Of a stretch of 64,000 nt of DNA, positions 54,472 to 64,000 are shown piece after piece. A model generated the notes under the pieces. That model worked only from the letters and a program-made list of their open reading frames with translations. It ran no database searches and was not told the DNA's origin. The translations under genes were made by a program, and so were the position numbers. Positions within the stretch are counted from its first letter, which is position 1, and every line of letters begins with the position of its first letter. Where the stretch lies: positions 1,116,001 to 1,180,000 of the forward strand of contig CAJQUW010015437.1 in assembly GCA_907163375.1 (NCBI GenBank). Direction: 5' to 3'. Source of the stretch: Prostheceraeus crozeri. Taxonomy: Eukaryota > Platyhelminthes > Polycladida > Euryleptidae.

Positions 54472-56140
54472 CCCTTTCAGCCGGCGTACGGGCAGCGCCC
54501 GTAGCAGTACCCTCCGGCAAACGGGCACTGCCCGTCCGCTCTATACCAAATCTCATCGATTTTGTTTATTAGCCGGAGTTGAGCGCTTTGATTTGCTATG
54601 CTGCCGGAATCCACAGCTGTCTCTATTGTTAACTTTAGTCGTCTGCGTAGCCTTGATAGTGACGTCATTTCTGTTTACCCCATCGATGTCTTCACTTCAC
54701 CAGTAAGTTATCGACCAGCTACTCATGATACTGTTATTCGGTGAACAGATAGCAAGTGTTTATTTTGCGTTGGGACCGTGAACTGAACGTATGGCAAGAC
54801 GTCCAAGTCGACTCGCTAAAGATACAGCCCTGTCTAACTTATTCGGAAGCTCACAACTGAATGATTCCGACGATGGAGTTGAGAGCCTATCTGAAGCTGA
54901 AACCGTTTTATCAAGTGACAGTTCCAGTGATCAAAGCGATGAAGAACCTGCTGGCAATAATACTATGCCTGAAATACCTCAAAACAGACACCGACGAAGA
55001 GACCCCGCCCAGACTGACTTTCCTAAGCAATCTCATGATACCTGCCCTAATTATACTTCACTTGAATGGAGATCAGTGTCATAAGAAACAGACCGAAGGC
55101 TTCATTCATTGCCCTCTTTCACTGGCAGTTGTGGTCTGAAGGTTCCAATTCCAGCTACTCTCGAAGACTGCATTTCTTGTAATTGATTGGGAATTTTGTG
55201 AAATTATTGCTTCGTGATGTAATCATAAAGCTGAACTGAAAAGGTGACTTGCGCCGAAAAGAGACAACATCAGGGAATCGACGTCATACTAAACAATGGA
55301 CAGGCTAAATTTCTTTTGGGAAGAGGCACAGTTATGCAGTGTACTTTGAGAAAAAACCGAGGCGTTCCACATGAACTCTCAAATTTTGTCTTGAATCTTA
55401 TTGATTCAGAATTTGCAAGAAATGGCAATGCTCTGATTGTCAAATTCGTCGATAAACGTGAGGTTTATCTTCTATCAACCCGGCACACGGTCGAGTTCGT
55501 TCCGAAAGCAAGGCGAGTCAACCGATCAACAACTGTGAATTATTACATTCCTTCAATCATTCAGTCTTATAACTCGGAAATGGATGGCACAGCCAAAGTA
55601 CATGCAATTCAGCATTCTGTTTCATGTGCTAGGAAATCATACGTCTGGCACAAAAAAGTCGCAATTTACCATATTCAAAGAATTGCAGTCGTAAATGCTT
55701 TTGTTTTAGGAAAGTAGTATTTTCCGGAACTAATGAAAGGCAAAACGTTCGCAAACTTTTCGCTATCTGTGATCGAAAAACTAATATATGGGAATGACAT
55801 TCCGGATGTTCGCACCCACATATCCAGCAGAAACAGCAATGGGCATTTCCAATGAAGCTGCCGACCACCGGGAAGAATCCCAGACCATCCAAATCCTGCA
55901 GACAATGCTGGAAAGTGGCTCCAGCAGGAACTCGGAGAGTGCGAGAATCCACTTATTATTGTTCAGGATGCCCACAGTCCCCTGCGCTTCACATAGATTG
56001 CTTTCCAGCGTGGCATACGTGACATTTTAGTGATCGCAGTTCGATTTTGTAAAAAGGATGATAAAATGCAAAAATCTCGTTTCTTCATTATTGCGCCGGA
56101 TATGAGTGCTGCGCGAATTTATAGATCCGGGCTGAAAGGG
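54472..56140 (+). mobile_element. piggyBac element inserted in the hAT element
   Basis: The ends CCCTTTCAGCC and GGCTGAAAGGG are inverted repeats. TTAA flanks both sides (54468-54471 and 56141-56144), as required for piggyBac. The subterminal region has an inner repeat, GGGCAGCGCCCGT and GGGCACTGCCCGT. Its 1.67-kb length is shorter than a full element (about 2.4 kb), so it has an internal deletion. Confidence 0.92.
54791..56029 (+). pseudogene. piggyBac transposase remnant
   Basis: The N-terminal part from ATG 54791 has the acidic, Ser-rich head typical of the family (SSDSSSDQSDEEPAG). The C-terminal part (55244-55717) holds GTVMQCTLRKNRGVP, LIVKFVDKREVYLLSTRHT and KKVAIYHIQRIAVVNAFVL. The far end has the zinc finger SCRQCW ... 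YYCSGC ... HIDCFPAWHT. The middle, carrying the first catalytic Asp residues, is missing (about 200-300 residues), and at least two frame changes separate the parts (around 55100-55240 and 55720-55860). Dead gene. Confidence 0.85.
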
Positions 56141-57392
56141 TTAAAGGTCAAAGTCGGAATTGGCCATTTTCACGTTACCGATTCAAACAATGTCCACGGG
56201 CCACTTTGGATATTAGAATCGGTGGAGGGCCACCCAGCATGGGTCGGCGGGATACCAAGTGGTCCACCACTGCATTAGACCGATAATGACACCTATAAAA
56301 ATCCTGTCGAAGTCATTTCCAAACGTAGTTTTTGTAGTGAAGATGTAGTTCAATTTTTATCAACTTTACATTATGTGAAACCTTATGTTCCATACATAAC
56401 TTTGACATGTACGTTATATTTAATTTCATAATTATGGTCAGCAGATCCATCAAAAGAAAACTGAAGCTCTTCATTGACGCAGGATTTCAACATGAAGACG
56501 ACCTAGAATTTTTCGAAGTCGATGCGGTTAACTCTAAATATCAACTGTACCTCTGACATATGCAGACTTGCCGTTGAGCATTGGGATCACAATTGAGATT
56601 GGGCGACCGAAAATTAGCCCAGTTCCAATTGGATTCCATCTTCTATATTTATGCTGCTTAGTCATTTATGATTGAAAGAGAAGCCAGATTAGTTACATAT
56701 TACGTACTAAATTACAACTACTTCACTTTTGTAACGTATACAACTTTCTCGACACATTCCTCGACAGATTTCTCGACACTTAATTTTGTGAGCAGAATAT
56801 TTATTTTCAATTATATTTTTTAATCTACGTAGGATAGTCATTTTAAATAAGACAAGAAACGCATTTGTGAAAAATGAGAATAATTCTAACAACGGCTCCT
56901 AAAAAGCATTATTTTACTTTAATTGATTCATTTTTCATTCATTTTGATTCATGAATTCATTTTTTCTCTACCAAGTTTTGGAATGGGTTGGAGGGTGATT
57001 TCTTAAACGACAGACACAATATTATAGTACCAAAACGCTCTATTGTTATTTTCAAACGGCATCACCTAAATCATCTTGCTTACTATTTTGTAGCTACTCG
57101 TCGCTACTAGTTGGACAGATGCAAGATTTTACATAACAAGGCTTCGGCACTTTGAGAAAAGTGCTTAAAAGGGAAGAAATTTCAACCATTCCAAAGGCAA
57201 TCATGCAACTCATTCTTCAACACTGTCAGTGGATCAACGTGATATTGATTGCTTCACTCCCAATCGTGCATGATTCTTTTATTACAGTAATAATCATAGA
57301 GTAGGGATACTCTATGGTAATAATTTTTATTACAACAAATCACATGATGATACATCAATTGGATGATAACAGCGAGCAGACGTGAGGCCACA

Positions 57393-57565
57393 ATGGAAAA
57401 TCATTCGGAACTAAACCATAATAAAATTTATAAGTTACAGTATGCATTTAGACGTGATCGGAAGCCGCTGCTGTGTTTGCCGCCGGGATTAAATTTCTTG
57501 ATGTGGGCTGCGGAGAATCGAGCATCGACCACGTTCCACGATGACCGTGAACATTGGCTATATAG
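57393..57565 (+). pseudogene. SAM-methyltransferase remnant (juvenile hormone acid methyltransferase-like N-terminus)
   Basis: From ATG 57393 the frame reads MENHSELNHNKIYKLQYAF and RRD. After a one-base frame change (near 57454) it reads SEAAAVFAAGIKFLDVGCGESS, whose FLDVGCG is methyltransferase motif I. The layout of N-terminal helix ending RRD, then ~15 residues, then LDVGCG resembles juvenile hormone acid methyltransferases of arthropods. Only this ~55-residue stretch is present, followed by stops. It lies inside the inverted-repeat interval 56733-59641, so it may be a captured exon. Confidence 0.5.
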
Positions 57566-58319
57566 GAGTCAAGCGTGCATAATAATTAAAACACGAGTTT
57601 ATAGTCGGTAGAAAATCAATGTATATTACACTGAAAAAGATGCAAATGAAAGGCGTGACTCATACAAATGACATACTGTCTGATAGGCACAATCATGAAA
57701 AGCAAAAATCAGTGACTTCGTCCACTGACATGGCAATTTGTAGAGGAAAACCAGCTCATTCTCCTAGTAATGAAACAATACGGGAATTGGGATAATGTCA
57801 GCATGATTCGCACAACGATGGCAAACTGTGATTGAAAATGTTTTGAAATAATCCTTCAATTTTGCATATACTTTGGCAATATGTGGGTTAATTCGAATGG
57901 AATAATGCAGTTAATGATAGGCCATATACATTTCTGACTCATGAAGCTATCGACTTGTGCAAATCGACGTAGCCTGCTATCAATGATGTCAGTGATATCG
58001 CATCCACCAGGCTCCCTCAATGTAAAGAGAGAGGAGAATTGAACTCCAAGTGGATATCAACAGACGATTAAGCGCAGCAAGTAAATAGAGATCCTCACGT
58101 CATCACTTCGAAAACTACAGATTCAGAGGTAGGCAAAATCTCTGTTTCTGCATACGATTCCTCACCATCAAATCGGAAATTTTCTGATTACCCAAACTTG
58201 TACGGGATGATCATTAAGTAAGTTAGTTACATGCTTTTCCTCTCACATCAACAGACTAAACAAAGACAGCCCGAAGCTTAATAATTCAAAAAGAATGTAT
58301 ATATAAAAGCTCAGTCCTA

Positions 58320-58966
58320 TCTGTCATTCGATGTTGAAACGACTCAACATGCCCAGCAGTTCCCCAATCATAAAACATACCTCCTTCTTTGACGTTCCAC
58401 CTCCCAGGCCCCTCTCGACACTTTTTTACCTATCCTCGACACATTCGACAAATCCCAAGATTCAATCACTAAGTCTCAGATATCTAACATACCTCTATCA
58501 AAAAAGTGTCGATCGATGATGAAACGACTCAATTACATGCCCAGCAGCCCCCAATCATAAAACATACCTCCTTCTATGCTGTTCCACCTCCCAGGCCCCT
58601 CTCGACACTTCCTTATCTATCCTCGACACATTCCACAAATCCCAAGATTCACTCACTCCTAAGTCTCAGATATCTAACATACCTCTATCAAAAAAGTGTC
58701 GATCGATGATGAAACGACTCAATGACATGCCCAGCAGCCCCCTAATCATAAAACATACCTCCTTCTATGCTGTTCCACCTCCCAGGCCCCTCTCGACACT
58801 TCCTTACCTAACCTCGACACATTCCACAAATACCAAGATTCACTCACTCCTAAGTCTCAGATATCTAACATACCTCTATAAAAAAAAGTGTCGAGAGGGG
58901 CCTGGGAGGTGGAACAGCATAGAAGGAGGTATGTTTTATGATTTGGGGGCTGCTGGGCATGAGTTA
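58320..58966. repeat. Three ~190-bp tandem repeats followed by an inverted partial copy
   Basis: Units start near 58330, 58516 and 58706, each with GAAACGACTCAA, CATACCTCCTTCT, CACCTCCCAGGCCCCTCTCG and TATCTAACATACCTCTATC. At 58889-58966 a reverse-complement copy (GAGAGGGGCCTGGGAGGTGG ...) allows a long hairpin with the last unit. Frames across it are repeats, not genes. Confidence 0.85.
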
Positions 58967-59879
58967 AAATTCTGTCGGCAGACAATTGAACCGATATCAT
59001 ATCTCATTAGCAGCCCGATAATGCCGCTTTCTTGATAAGACCTTATTATGATTTTCTTGAAAAAGATAATATTCACCAGAATGTGCTGAAATAAAGATCA
59101 CAGTAGTAGACAGATTGTCCACAATGTTATTTCAATGTAAAGACGGACATCTTTAGTTGTCTCTAATGATGATCAACATTATATGCGTGGTGAGAGGTCC
59201 GTACATCACTTATTTGAACATCACTAACAAATAAAAGAGGGTATCATGATGAGATGTGCAAAAATTAGATGTACAGACCAGTAAATATCAGTAAAGGAAT
59301 TTTCCAGAGTACGTACACTCTAGGAGATTTTAAAGTCTATCGAGTAAATAAGTCTATAATATCATAATTATACATCTAGAGGTACGATCATGATCAGCAC
59401 AGATAGTGTAGGAATTCGATAGTACTCGATGTGACAATAATTGAAACCGGTGGGGCAAGTCACCTTCTGTAAATTTTATTAAGAAAGCATGAAGCTACCT
59501 CGTGGAAATCACGTGGTTTTAAGTACGTAAATTATATGCAAACAGAAAAATAAAATATTAAATTTTTCGAAAAGTTTCTGATTGGTCGAAACTTAGTGTC
59601 GAGAAATCTGTCGAGGAATGTGTCGAGAAAGTTGCATACGTCACCCATCCACTATATTTTGGATTGAGACAATTGAAATAAGTTTACTTACAACTTGCCA
59701 TATTATCACAATTATTTAACGAAACTCATGTCTTTTAGTTTTTCTGAATAGAGTTGGACGGTTTATTTCTATTTCTGAGAGCTCGCAAAATTAATTTGAT
59801 CGAATGTGGAAAAAACAGAATTATTCCTCGATTTTTGCATGAATATGAATGTATTTTGACGGACTTCCGGCTCCGCCAT

Positions 59880-60602
59880 TTGATGAATTTTGAAAACAGG
59901 TGGGACAGTGCTACTGAGTGTCCTACTGTGAAGGGGCCGTGGTGAAGCATATCTGAGGAAGAAGTTCGAATTACTCAGAACAGCACGAAGAAGAAAAAAG
60001 CGCCCGCACCATCAGACATTGTCAGTGAAATGTTCTTGCACAGATTGGACGTATGAGTCAAATGGTTATCTGATCTCTTTAATGAAGTTCTGAAAGTTGA
60101 TGATATCCCTCATGATGCAGTAGTGTGCTCATTTCTGTGTACAAGGGTAAAGGAGATCCTTTGCAATGCGAATCCTACAGAGCCATCAAACTGTTGGATC
60201 ATGCTATGAAGGTGTTCGAAAGAGTGATGGAGAAGACACTGCACTCTCAAAAAGAGCTTGATGAAATGGAGTTCGGTTTTATGCCTGGTAGAGGTATTAC
60301 TGATTCCGTCTTTATAACCCGGCAGGCAGGTTATAGATAAATATCGTGCCAAGCAAAAGAAGATGTTTCTAGCCTTTGTTGACTTTGAAAAAGCCTTCGA
60401 CAGAGTTCCAGGAGAAGTTCTGGAGTGGTCTCTTCACAAAAGTGGAGTCGAGGAATGGCTTGTAAGAGCGATAATGACAGGATATCGCAATGCAACTACG
60501 GCCGTTCGCACCAAGTTCGGAAGCTCTGACCACTTTAATGTGGATGTAGATGTGCACCAGGGTTCAGTATTGAGTTCATTGCTCTTTGCCATAGTGATGA
60601 TA
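59880..60602 (+). pseudogene. LINE A reverse transcriptase fragment
   Basis: Non-LTR reverse transcriptase pieces in order: a stretch before RT with KKKAPAPSDIVSEM, then VYKGKGDPLQCESYRAIKL, EFGFMPGRGITDSVF, FLAFVDFEKAFDRVPGEVL and VHQGSVLSSLLFA. Several stops and frame changes interrupt it (for example near 60050 and 60335). The segment ends abruptly before the FADD/YADD motif, where LINE B begins. Clade not resolved. Confidence 0.8.
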
Positions 60603-62021
60603 TGACAACCTCCTGTCTCCATCTGTGACGCATCTTCTCAACCGCTCCTTTGAGTTTGAGAGCGGAAGGGTTCCAGCTTGCTTCAAGGAGGCGGCAATCA
60701 CACCTGTGCCCAAGAAGCCTCTACATCCACAATGGCGAACTACTGTCCGATATCACTGCTACTCTCCTCTCCAAAATTGCCGAAAGGTTTGTCGCCACTC
60801 GTTGGATTAAGCCTCAGATTCATGGACGCCTTCAACAAGACCAATTCGCGTATATCCCAGGCCACGGAAAAGGTACTGCAACGGCCTTGACATTAAATTA
60901 ACACAAAGTCCTTCATTTCTTAGACGGGACCTCCGGTGCAGTCCGACTGCTCTCGATCGATTTCAGCCGTGCCTTCGACAAACTGCCGCACTCCGCCATC
61001 CGTCAAGCCATGAAGAGACTAAATTTCCCATACGAAGCAGTGAATTGGATTACTGACTTTTTGAACAATAGGAAACAGAAAACTGATGCAAGAGCATCTT
61101 CGTCGAGTTGGGCTCAGGCGACATCAGGAGTTCCTCAGGACAGTGTAATTAGGCCTCTACTATTTTGCATTGTTCTCGACAGCCTAAACTCCCCCTTGGT
61201 GACAACAGTAAAATGATCAAATACGAGGACGACGTAACAATTCTGCATTTCATCCGTAATTCTACAGACGACTCACCTCAAGGCGAATGAGATCACTTGA
61301 TAAACTGGTCCAACGATATCGGGCTCCCAATCAATCCTTCCAGGTGCTCCGTAATGGACTACATTTCTAGAAGTGATTTTGTCGTCCTTCCAATGCGAAT
61401 TTTCAACAGAATCGAATGCCTTCCCACAGTCGCTTCGGTGAAGCTACTTGGTATTACTCTGTCCAACGATATGAGGTGGAATTTACAAGTCGACGACACG
61501 GTCATGAAGACGACAAAGCGACTCTTCGTCCTCCGTCTAATGCGTAAATCCAGATGCCCTTCTGAGACAATTGTGAAAGCTTACAACGCATTCGTCCGAC
61601 CAGTGCTCCTGTATTGCTATCCTGCAATTTGTAATATGCCTTTGTGTCTCTCCAGTCAGTTGACCCGGTTGGAGAAGAGGGCCTTTAGGATCATTGGTGT
61701 CTCACGCCAATCGCCCGTTCTCGAGGTTGTGGAATCCTCATGTCGGAAATTGTTAGCAAAGGTTACTCAGAGTCCTCTACATCCCTTGCGTGAGTGCTTC
61801 ATGTCTAGCAATCCCACAAGTCGAAATCAGGGTCCTCTACGTCCACCTCCCGTGAAGACGAAGCGACTGGGCATCTCCTGAAAGTTTTGTAGCATGTGAC
61901 CTTGCTTTATAATTCTAGCCATTTACTCACTTTTTCCTGATTACTTTCATGCTTGTTTGTGTAATGTACTCACCGAGTCCAATATTGTGAGTCAATAAAG
62001 ATATCATTATTACTATTATTA
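60603..62021 (+). pseudogene. LINE B reverse transcriptase, 3' half with tail
   Basis: A second, distinct non-LTR element: HLLNRSF, FKEAAITPVPKKP, RLQQDQFAYIPGHGKGT, LLSIDFSRAFDKLPHSA, SGVPQDSVIRPLLF, then a degraded active site near 61225, then a C-terminal region (SVKLLGITLSNDMRWNLQV, SQLTRLEKRAFRIIG) to a stop at 61881. Frame changes occur near 60770, 60900 and 61215-61296. A short 3' UTR ends in (ATT)n at 62003-62021. CR1/L2/Jockey-type organisation; exact clade open. Confidence 0.8.
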
Positions 62022-62130
62022 GCCTGCCACATGCGAATTCCGACCACTTTTTCCGTGACCATTGCTGGATTTCACCTTTAAAATACGGGCAGTATGGGTA
62101 CAATGTTTATCTTTTCAATGATTCGAATGA

Positions 62131-62334
62131 ATGAGTCATAAAGCAGCAATAAAGCAAGTGAATTTCAACTTCAAGAGAAACTTCAAAAGAAAACACAACT
62201 TCCTTGTCAGTACAGCCTGTCACTCGAAAGATGAGAAATTTACAAACATTAAACTTAATGCCGCCTCGAAACTCCAGCCTCTTGACCAAGGTTTTATTCA
62301 ATTGAAGCTGGGACATTCCCATAACGACGTCTAA
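62131..62334 (+). pseudogene. pogo/Tigger-type DDE transposase fragment
   Basis: NAASKLQPLDQGFIQ matches the motif around the second catalytic Asp region of pogo/Tigger (CENP-B-like) transposases, preceded by TACHSKDEKFTNIKL. The fragment is ~65 residues, with no ends or neighbouring domains left. Confidence 0.65.
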
Positions 62335-62379
62335 ATGTTTCATAATTTTAATAAACTTATATTTAATAAGACTTAAGGG

Positions 62380-62715
62380 TTGCCCTTAAGAGGACAGGTG
62401 GTGCGTTCCCACCGGCAGACATTAAACGTTCAAGGCGCGTCAAACTTTTGACTATCCTAGGACTACATTTTAGAGCCAAACTTAACGAGATCGGTGTGGA
62501 GGACCTTCCCACTAGTCCATTTTTCAATCAGCGCTTCTAAAGCGGGGCTGGACCTTACCCCTAATGGTCCTTTGACTTGTGATCCTCGACAAATGCATGA
62601 ATGCATGAAGGTTTTTAAGCACAAAGACTTGACGGATCTGATTGCGTGCCGGGCGGACCTTCCCGGTGATCCATTACATAGCGCTACACGGGCTGGACTT
62701 CACCCTTAAGTGTAC
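62380..62715. repeat. Degenerate local repeat (GGACCTTCCC ... GGGCTGGAC)
   Basis: Two related modules at ~62498-62570 and ~62650-62710 contain GGACCTTCCC, TCCATT, AGCGCT and GGGCTGGAC(C/T)T. A third, weaker module (GGTGGTGCGTTCCCACCGGC) precedes them. Possibly a SINE or satellite piece. Family unknown. Confidence 0.45.
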
Positions 62716-63278
62716 GAGATCGTACAAGGCCGCTTAACAAGTGATCTCCTTGATCAAAGTTTCAGGCTCGATTGAACTTATATATAAATAGACACTTAGT
62801 AATCACCATGTCAACCCCATGGAGACCAGTAACCGACACGGTCCATTCATCACACTAGGGCAGTTAGCGATAAAAACAACGTTAAAACAAATAAAACAAT
62901 AGCCAGTCGTCAGCAGGTACCCGCCTGGTCGCGTTTCGGCCCCTCTACCTAAACGCTCAGGCGGGCAGGCAGGCGGGGCCCCGCATAAACTAATATGCGG
63001 CTGGCATTCTAAAATCAATACAGTAATGATATGTGTAATAATAAGTAATACTGATAGTAATAGTAAAAACAAAAACGAAACAAGCGCAAAAGACGGATAC
63101 AACCAAAACAAACTAAAATATATGTGTGAAATACTGAAATGGTGTAACCAATAAAAAAATGCTAAGAAAACAAACAAACAGTGTTAATTTTATTGTTTAA
63201 AATGCGCACTGCGATGTCAGCTGCCTGGCTGAGAAATATCCAACCTTGATTAGAAAAATGTTATGACCGGTTAGGATT
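62716..63278. other. No gene recognised
   Basis: Simple AT-rich sequence, with a G/C-rich patch at 62920-63000 (GGCGGGCAGGCAGGCGGGGCC). No frame, repeat or element end that I can support. Confidence 0.5.
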
Positions 63279-64000
63279 TTATTGTATAATTACATTTATT
63301 ATATCTAAATTACCGGTAAAAACATGCCCATAAGGCTCATAAACAAAACTGGTCATCGAGTCACAGCTGTAATCGCTCTGTAAAATGCCAACAACTTCCT
63401 GAATTGTCAGGATATTAAGAAACTTACTATAATTGAAGAATTTCAAACAAATAGGTTTACTAAGTTTATGGTACACTTTGGGAGGATATAGATGTTTCGC
63501 TTTTTTTGGAACTAAAGCACAGACACTTTTGTCAGTAAATACAGAAGGTAAATGAAGTTTGTCAACTAAATGAGACTTGAAAGGAATCACTATATGCGTT
63601 TTGTCTTCGGTAGAGCTGTCCTTCCTGTTTCTATATAATTTACTATGAACATATGTTGTCAAAACGAAAGATAGGTCATTCGACTGATCAAGAAGCCTAG
63701 AAAACATAATTTTAAGCATGCTATCACTAATCGATTTCAAGCAATTATAGAAATTTCTTATTTTGTTGCTCTTCATCAACTCTTGAAGCTCCTTGAGAAT
63801 ATCCTCACAACTATTAGATGGAGGATATTTCTTTCTACCCGACTTCCTAAGGCCATGGCTTCTCTTACGTCTGCTAATAGGAGAACTAAAAAATGAAAAT
63901 GAATTTGCAGTGTTCTGAGAGTCGCAACCTCCGCCTAACACTCTGTCATTCAAACCTAAAGGATGCAAGGTGTTCAGCGTTCTTATATGAAAATCTTCCT
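63279..64000 (-). pseudogene. Penelope-like element C-terminal fragment, running off the window
   Basis: An open frame enters from the window edge (minus strand) and ends at 63279. It begins FHIRTLNTLHPLGLNDRV, a phrase like that found after the GIY-YIG nuclease of Penelope-like elements (F-x-I-R/K-x-L-x-T-L-x-P-x-GLND). It continues through a basic linker and helical region to VYEPYGHVFTGNLDIINV. The 5' part (reverse transcriptase and nuclease) would lie beyond 64000. The stop at 63279 appears premature. Assignment rests on the opening phrase and the GHVFTGNLDI segment. Confidence 0.5.

Larger units (their letters stand above)
53985..56272. mobile_element. hAT non-autonomous element with nested piggyBac
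   Basis: The left end is CAGTGGTGGGCAACC; the right end reverse-complemented is CAGTGGTGGACCAC. A perfect 8-bp duplication CATTAGAC flanks it (53977-53984 and 56273-56280), the length diagnostic of hAT. Without the nested piggyBac it is about 0.6 kb and has no transposase, so it is a hAT MITE. Confidence 0.9.
56733..59641. mobile_element. 2.9-kb interval between ~49-bp terminal inverted repeats
   Basis: The left arm 56733-56781 and right arm 59593-59641 share an identical core, CTCGACACATTCCTCGACAG, plus TTTCTCGACACT and CAACTTT on either side. The arms are in opposite orientation and differ at two or three outer bases. The interior array at 58330-58966 uses the same TCGACACT/CTCGACACATT words. 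I could not define the flanking duplication, and no transposase is inside, so this is a candidate non-autonomous DNA transposon. Confidence 0.6.

Noticed and set aside
55629-55975. Minus-strand frames in the piggyBac 3' region
   Set aside because: Antisense of the transposase C-terminus and zinc finger.

Overview
The window is animal nuclear DNA, most likely from an invertebrate and plausibly an arthropod. It holds one recognisable host gene with small spliceosomal introns; the rest is AT-rich intergenic DNA crowded with mobile elements. Arthropod is an inference from the element mix and from a juvenile-hormone-methyltransferase-like remnant; no ribosomal RNA or species marker is present.

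Layout. (1) 141-6300: a four-exon acylphosphatase gene, including a 17-nt microexon, with SINEs and a degenerate tandem array in its introns. (2) 6301-13633: intergenic DNA with a tRNA-like SINE head, a short MITE and no convincing gene. (3) 13640-35931: a complete-length Polinton/Maverick of 22.3 kb. It begins AGTAGTAAGTA, has ~340-bp terminal inverted repeats and is flanked by a perfect 6-bp duplication, GTTATG. It carries a packaging ATPase, integrase with chromodomain, core protein, pVI-like protein, major capsid, protease, two penton-like proteins, PolB and accessory genes. Several genes are broken, so this copy is treated as a fossil. (4) 36866-53513: a second, 16.6-kb element only 922 bp away, nearly a perfect palindrome (arms of about 6.3 and 5.9 kb around a 4.4-kb centre). 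It has the same AGTAGTAA ends and its own perfect 6-bp duplication, GTGGCT. It has no capsid, ATPase, integrase or polymerase gene. (5) 53985-56272: a hAT element (8-bp duplication CATTAGAC) with a decayed piggyBac (TTAA) inside it. (6) 56733-59641: an interval between ~49-bp inverted repeats holding a methyltransferase remnant and a tandem/inverted array. (7) 59880-64000: remnants of two LINEs joined head to tail, a pogo/Tigger fragment, a local repeat and a Penelope-like tail running off the edge.

The main new observation is the relation between elements 3 and 4. They share terminal bases and 6-bp duplications, a subterminal repeat block, a TATA-plus-leader promoter, a repeated TTGCTATCA word, a 3' cassette, and a divergent accessory protein (CxCGR zinc-binding-like head, long coiled coil, conserved C-terminal domain). 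The simplest reading is an autonomous Polinton and a capsid-less, long-inverted-repeat relative that depends on Polinton enzymes and keeps only the accessory gene, at one intact-looking copy per arm or nearly so. That dependence is inferred, not shown.
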